NCBI GenBank assembly: GCA_020059985.1
Contig: JAGVCI010000122.1
Span: 1-6,765, forward strand
Direction of reading: 5' to 3'
Source of the DNA: Candidatus Peribacterales bacterium
Lineage (GTDB): Bacteria; Patescibacteriota; Gracilibacteria; Peribacterales; Peribacteraceae
Length of the DNA stretch: 6,765 nucleotides
The translations under genes were made by a program, and so were the position numbers. The notes beneath the pieces were generated by a model. It saw only the letters and a program-made list of their open reading frames with translations. It searched no databases and was not told the DNA's origin. Shown here piece after piece: positions 5,707 through 6,765 of this stretch (position 1 is the stretch's first letter; every line of letters starts with the position of its first letter).

Positions 5707-5725
5707 AATCCAGCTGGGGGAGCCA
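5706..5725 (+). repeat. attR-like direct repeat of the tRNA-Asn 3' end
   Basis: GAATCCAGCTGGGGGAGCCA matches 19 of 20 bases of the tRNA-Asn 3' end at 4488-4507, in the same orientation. The match stops at the CCA end on one side and in the T-loop on the other. The single difference (T5715 for C4497) would turn a G-C acceptor pair into G-U, tolerable in a displaced copy no longer under selection. The next 65 nt up to the downstream gene's stop show nothing I recognise. Confidence 0.75.
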
Positions 5726-5790
5726 TTTGACAGAGGCTTTACGTCTGGACACCAATCGATCATTTCTCGAAGACCGGGCGCGCAAGAAGC

Positions 5791-6567
5791 TCACCAGAGC
5801 CAGCCCTTGTCCCACTTGCAACGTGCGACATGAAAGGTATCCCGCAGAACCTCACGCCATGCTGTCGGGCGAGCTTGCTTGGGAGGCGGTGAAACTTGCT
5901 GAATCGACACTACATCACACCGGGCTGCGAACGACTCCCGCGCGACGGCATACATGTCCTGGTCAATAGTCGCGAAGAACATGCCGCGGCGCGTGTTCTC
6001 ACCCCGACGCGAGAGTGAATCTTCCAGGCATAGCCAACCGAGACTCTGAAGGCGATGCTTCAGGTACGCGGGACCCTCACACTCGGGATAGCCCACCCCG
6101 AGTGCACTCGTGTCGTGGGCAAAGATGCACAGAGGCTGCAACCTCAGAACCCGTTCCAGCTCTTCTTCGACGGCTTCCAAATGGTGATCACCATCGATGA
6201 ACACCAAATCGTAGGAGCCTCCGCCGTCCAGCAGATCCACAGACCTGCCTTCGAAGATGCGAATCTTTCCCTGGTCCGCACAGCGGCTCAGAGTCTTGCG
6301 CAGGGCGGGTTCGATGACGACGTCACAGAACGTTGCGTGCTCTAGCGTCCCGCGGTTCAGCGCCTCCACGAACGCCGCACTTGTGGCGCCATGCAGGCAG
6401 CCGATCTCCAAAGCCGTACGGATCTTCCCCGAAACCAGGATGTCGAACATCCAATGAATATGTCGGCGGTCGACGCTCCACTCCCGCTTCTTCCAGACCT
6501 GCGGGTAGGCCGCCCAGTCGAACGGTGCAATGACGCCAGTGTCGGAGGCGACGACTGAGGGCAGCAT
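5791..6567 (-). CDS. Class I SAM-dependent methyltransferase (Methyltransf_24/CmcI-like)
   Basis: With the start at 6567 the product is 258 residues. YPQVWKKREWSVDRRHIHWMFDI (21-43) leads into SAM-binding motif I LEIGCLHGATS (53-63). FIDGDHH (123-129) follows, after which the helix EAVEEELERVL and AHDT (150-153) are seen. This order is typical of the Methyltransf_24/CmcI-like family, often linked to natural-product, glycan or sugar methylation; the substrate here is unknown. The frame stays open upstream past a GTG (6709-6711) to the window edge, so a longer or even edge-truncated form is possible. I chose the ATG at 6565-6567 because the residues upstream look non-coding and because TATCGT lies 7 nt before it. 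Other starts are ATG at 6603 or 6681 and GTG at 6711. It lies outside the island and has host-like base composition. Confidence 0.75.
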   Translation of the reverse strand: MLPSVVASDTGVIAPFDWAAYPQVWKKREWSVDRRHIHWMFDILVSGKIRTALEIGCLHGATSAAFVEALNRGTLEHATFCDVVIEPALRKTLSRCADQGKIRIFEGRSVDLLDGGGSYDLVFIDGDHHLEAVEEELERVLRLQPLCIFAHDTSALGVGYPECEGPAYLKHRLQSLGWLCLEDSLSRRGENTRRGMFFATIDQDMYAVARESFAARCDVVSIQQVSPPPKQARPTAWREVLRDTFHVARCKWDKGWLW

Positions 6568-6574
6568 GGCCCGA

Positions 6575-6580
6575 ACGATA
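6575..6580 (-). promoter_or_regulatory. Candidate -10 element (TATCGT) for the minus-strand methyltransferase
   Basis: On the minus strand TATCGT lies 7 nt before the ATG at 6567, the same spacing as the candidate before the gene at 1050. No Shine-Dalgarno lies between. It helps choose the start but is weak alone. Confidence 0.25.
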
Positions 6581-6679
6581 TCACAGTCGTTCCTGTTCCA
6601 CATCGCTTTCACAATGCTCACGCTCACCACCGTCGACAGGCGGCCTAAACCACATCGAGCATTTTGATATAGTCCTTCC

Positions 6680-6765
6680 ATGCAATCACGCACACGCGCT
6701 ATCAGTCTCACCGCTCTATGTTGCGATTGGAGAATTTTTAACGCGCGACCCTTGGCGCTGCGCAG
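6680..6765 (+). CDS. Possible start of a divergent plus-strand gene (3' partial, doubtful)
   Basis: An ATG at 6680 opens a frame with no stop up to the window end (28 codons, beginning MQSRTRAISL). TATAGT at 6668-6673 lies 6 nt upstream, matching TATAAT at five of six positions, as for a leaderless gene. The predicted residues match nothing I recognise. Another plus-strand frame and the minus-strand methyltransferase frame are also open here, so the call rests only on the promoter-like hexamer. Confidence 0.2.
   Translation, partial: MQSRTRAISLTALCCDWRIFNARPLALR

Noticed and set aside
2912..5793. Possible recoding of UGA as glycine (seen in some candidate phyla)
   Set aside because: TGA ends the genes at 2914, 5525 and 5791 (minus), just after their recognisable domains, and no in-frame TGA interrupts a domain. 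The standard bacterial code fits.
5612..5833. 73-codon plus-strand frame at the right end of the island
   Set aside because: It runs through the hairpin, the compound repeat and the attR-like copy and into the methyltransferase end. No protein-like features are seen.
6055..6345. 96-codon plus-strand frame opposite the minus-strand methyltransferase
   Set aside because: It is a shadow frame: the minus strand holds clear SAM-binding motifs over the same bases.

Overview
The window is a GC-moderate bacterial segment, apparently chromosomal and apparently using the standard code: TGA ends three genes and TGG encodes Trp throughout. No gene start I checked has a Shine-Dalgarno sequence. Several instead carry a TAnnnT-like hexamer 6-10 nt before the start codon, as expected for leaderless mRNAs. 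Together with a Trm11-like methyltransferase whose catalytic loop is divergent, this suggests an uncultured lineage of the Patescibacteria/CPR or Peregrinibacteria kind. That assignment is an inference of low confidence.

Left part (1-2318): the C-terminal part of a multi-pass GT-C (PMT/family 39-like) glycosyltransferase, cut by the window edge. An AT-rich inverted repeat overlaps its stop codon. It is followed by a THUMP/Trm11-like RNA methyltransferase.

Middle part (2366-4376): a two-gene membrane-redox module. A small signal-anchored protein resembling the usual partners of HTTM proteins is followed by an HTTM (vitamin K-dependent carboxylase-like) membrane protein fused to a DCC-type thiol-disulfide oxidoreductase domain with a DGHCILC motif. 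A perfect 10-bp hairpin lies between them.

Right-centre (4393-5725), the most interesting part: a tRNA-Asn(GTT) gene with encoded CCA is followed 19 nt later by an AT-rich gene that looks like a stand-alone AbiTii-type abortive-infection protein. The last 20 bp of the tRNA gene recur at 5706-5725 with a single mismatch, in the same orientation. This is the expected attL/attR signature of integration into a tRNA 3' end. The enclosed 1.2 kb holds one recognisable gene and no integrase, so it reads as a minimal tRNA-targeted defence cassette or the remnant of a larger one. Its right end has an AT-rich terminator-like hairpin, a possible second degenerate tRNA end and a compound GC-rich repeat.

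Right end (5791-6765): a class I SAM-dependent methyltransferase (Methyltransf_24/CmcI-like) on the minus strand, with host-like base composition. A weak candidate for a divergent plus-strand gene start lies at the window edge.
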